NCBI GenBank assembly: GCA_902797895.1
Contig: CADBUS010000004.1
Span: 1-14,020 of the forward strand
DNA: 14,020 bases
DNA from: an uncultured Bacteroidia bacterium
Lineage (GTDB): Bacteria > Bacteroidota > Bacteroidia > Bacteroidales > UBA932
Reading direction: 5' to 3'
Positions 13,925 to 14,020 of this stretch are shown here, in pieces. The position numbers were made by a program, and so were the translations under genes. The notes beneath the pieces are model-generated. The model worked only from the letters and a program-made list of their open reading frames with translations. It was not told the DNA's origin and did no database searches. Within the stretch, counting starts at the first letter, position 1. Every line of letters begins with the position of its first letter.

Positions 13925-14020
13925 TGAAAGAGCTAAAGTATAAATATAACCGCAATGTTTTAAGACAGCTCTTTACCATCACTTGGAAAGAGATTAAAAC
14001 TATCTTTAGAGATAGTGGAG
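13924..14020 (+). CDS. Second ABC-2-type permease, N-terminal fragment (cut by window edge)
   Basis: An open frame starts at ATG 13924, sharing its A with the TAA stop of the preceding permease, and runs to the window edge (32 residues). It ends TITWKEIKTIFRDSG, which resembles the cytoplasmic start of ABC-2 permeases (a Lys/Arg-Glu followed by IFRD before the first helix) and the paired permeases usual in such operons. Only the N-terminus is visible, so the call rests on this short match plus context. Confidence 0.7.
   Translation, partial: MKELKYKYNRNVLRQLFTITWKEIKTIFRDSG

Noticed and set aside
1..14020. CRISPR array, insertion sequence, prophage or defence system
   Set aside because: No spaced direct repeats, transposase, terminal inverted repeats or phage genes were seen; the only recombinase is a Xer housekeeping type.

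Overview
The window looks like chromosome of a Bacteroidales (Bacteroidota) bacterium. The evidence is consistent: an adjacent mutA-mutB methylmalonyl-CoA mutase pair of the type used in the succinate-propionate pathway, a Bacteroidota-type topoisomerase IV subunit B, a cytosolic [FeFe]-hydrogenase-like protein, several TAnnTTTG promoter elements (the Bacteroidota -7 consensus), and A/T-rich leaders without Shine-Dalgarno (SD) sequences in front of most genes. Family or genus cannot be fixed from the sequence alone.

Left end, minus strand (about 1-1400): a Xer-type tyrosine recombinase (xerC, 70-1035) lies downstream of rpsU (ribosomal protein bS21, 1121-1312). rpsU has its own promoter, a GTG start and a strong SD, and a rho-independent terminator. 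The T-tract of that terminator runs directly into a -7 element for xerC. Plus strand (1497-5526): mutA and mutB encode the two subunits of B12-dependent methylmalonyl-CoA mutase, transcribed divergently from rpsU and closed by a 10-bp-stem terminator. A small DUF486 membrane protein follows (5598-5966).

From 6063 to the right edge all genes point right with short gaps and no visible terminator: [FeFe] hydrogenase-like protein, ParE, a small PlsC-family acyltransferase, and then an export module of TolC-type outer-membrane channel, HlyD-type periplasmic adaptor, one complete ABC-2-type permease and the start of a second one cut by the window edge. No ATP-binding subunit of the exporter is visible.

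Most of this is ordinary core genome, and I do not see an undescribed multi-gene system. The points most worth a second look are: the rpsU leader (strong SD plus GTG in a lineage whose ribosomes largely ignore SDs, together with Tyr54 in bS21), which fits autoregulation by anti-SD sequestration; the terminator-promoter junction between rpsU and xerC; an EGNSA rather than EGDSA TOPRIM motif in ParE, at the position linked to quinolone resistance; and a three-frame double-stop repeat between the adaptor and permease genes.
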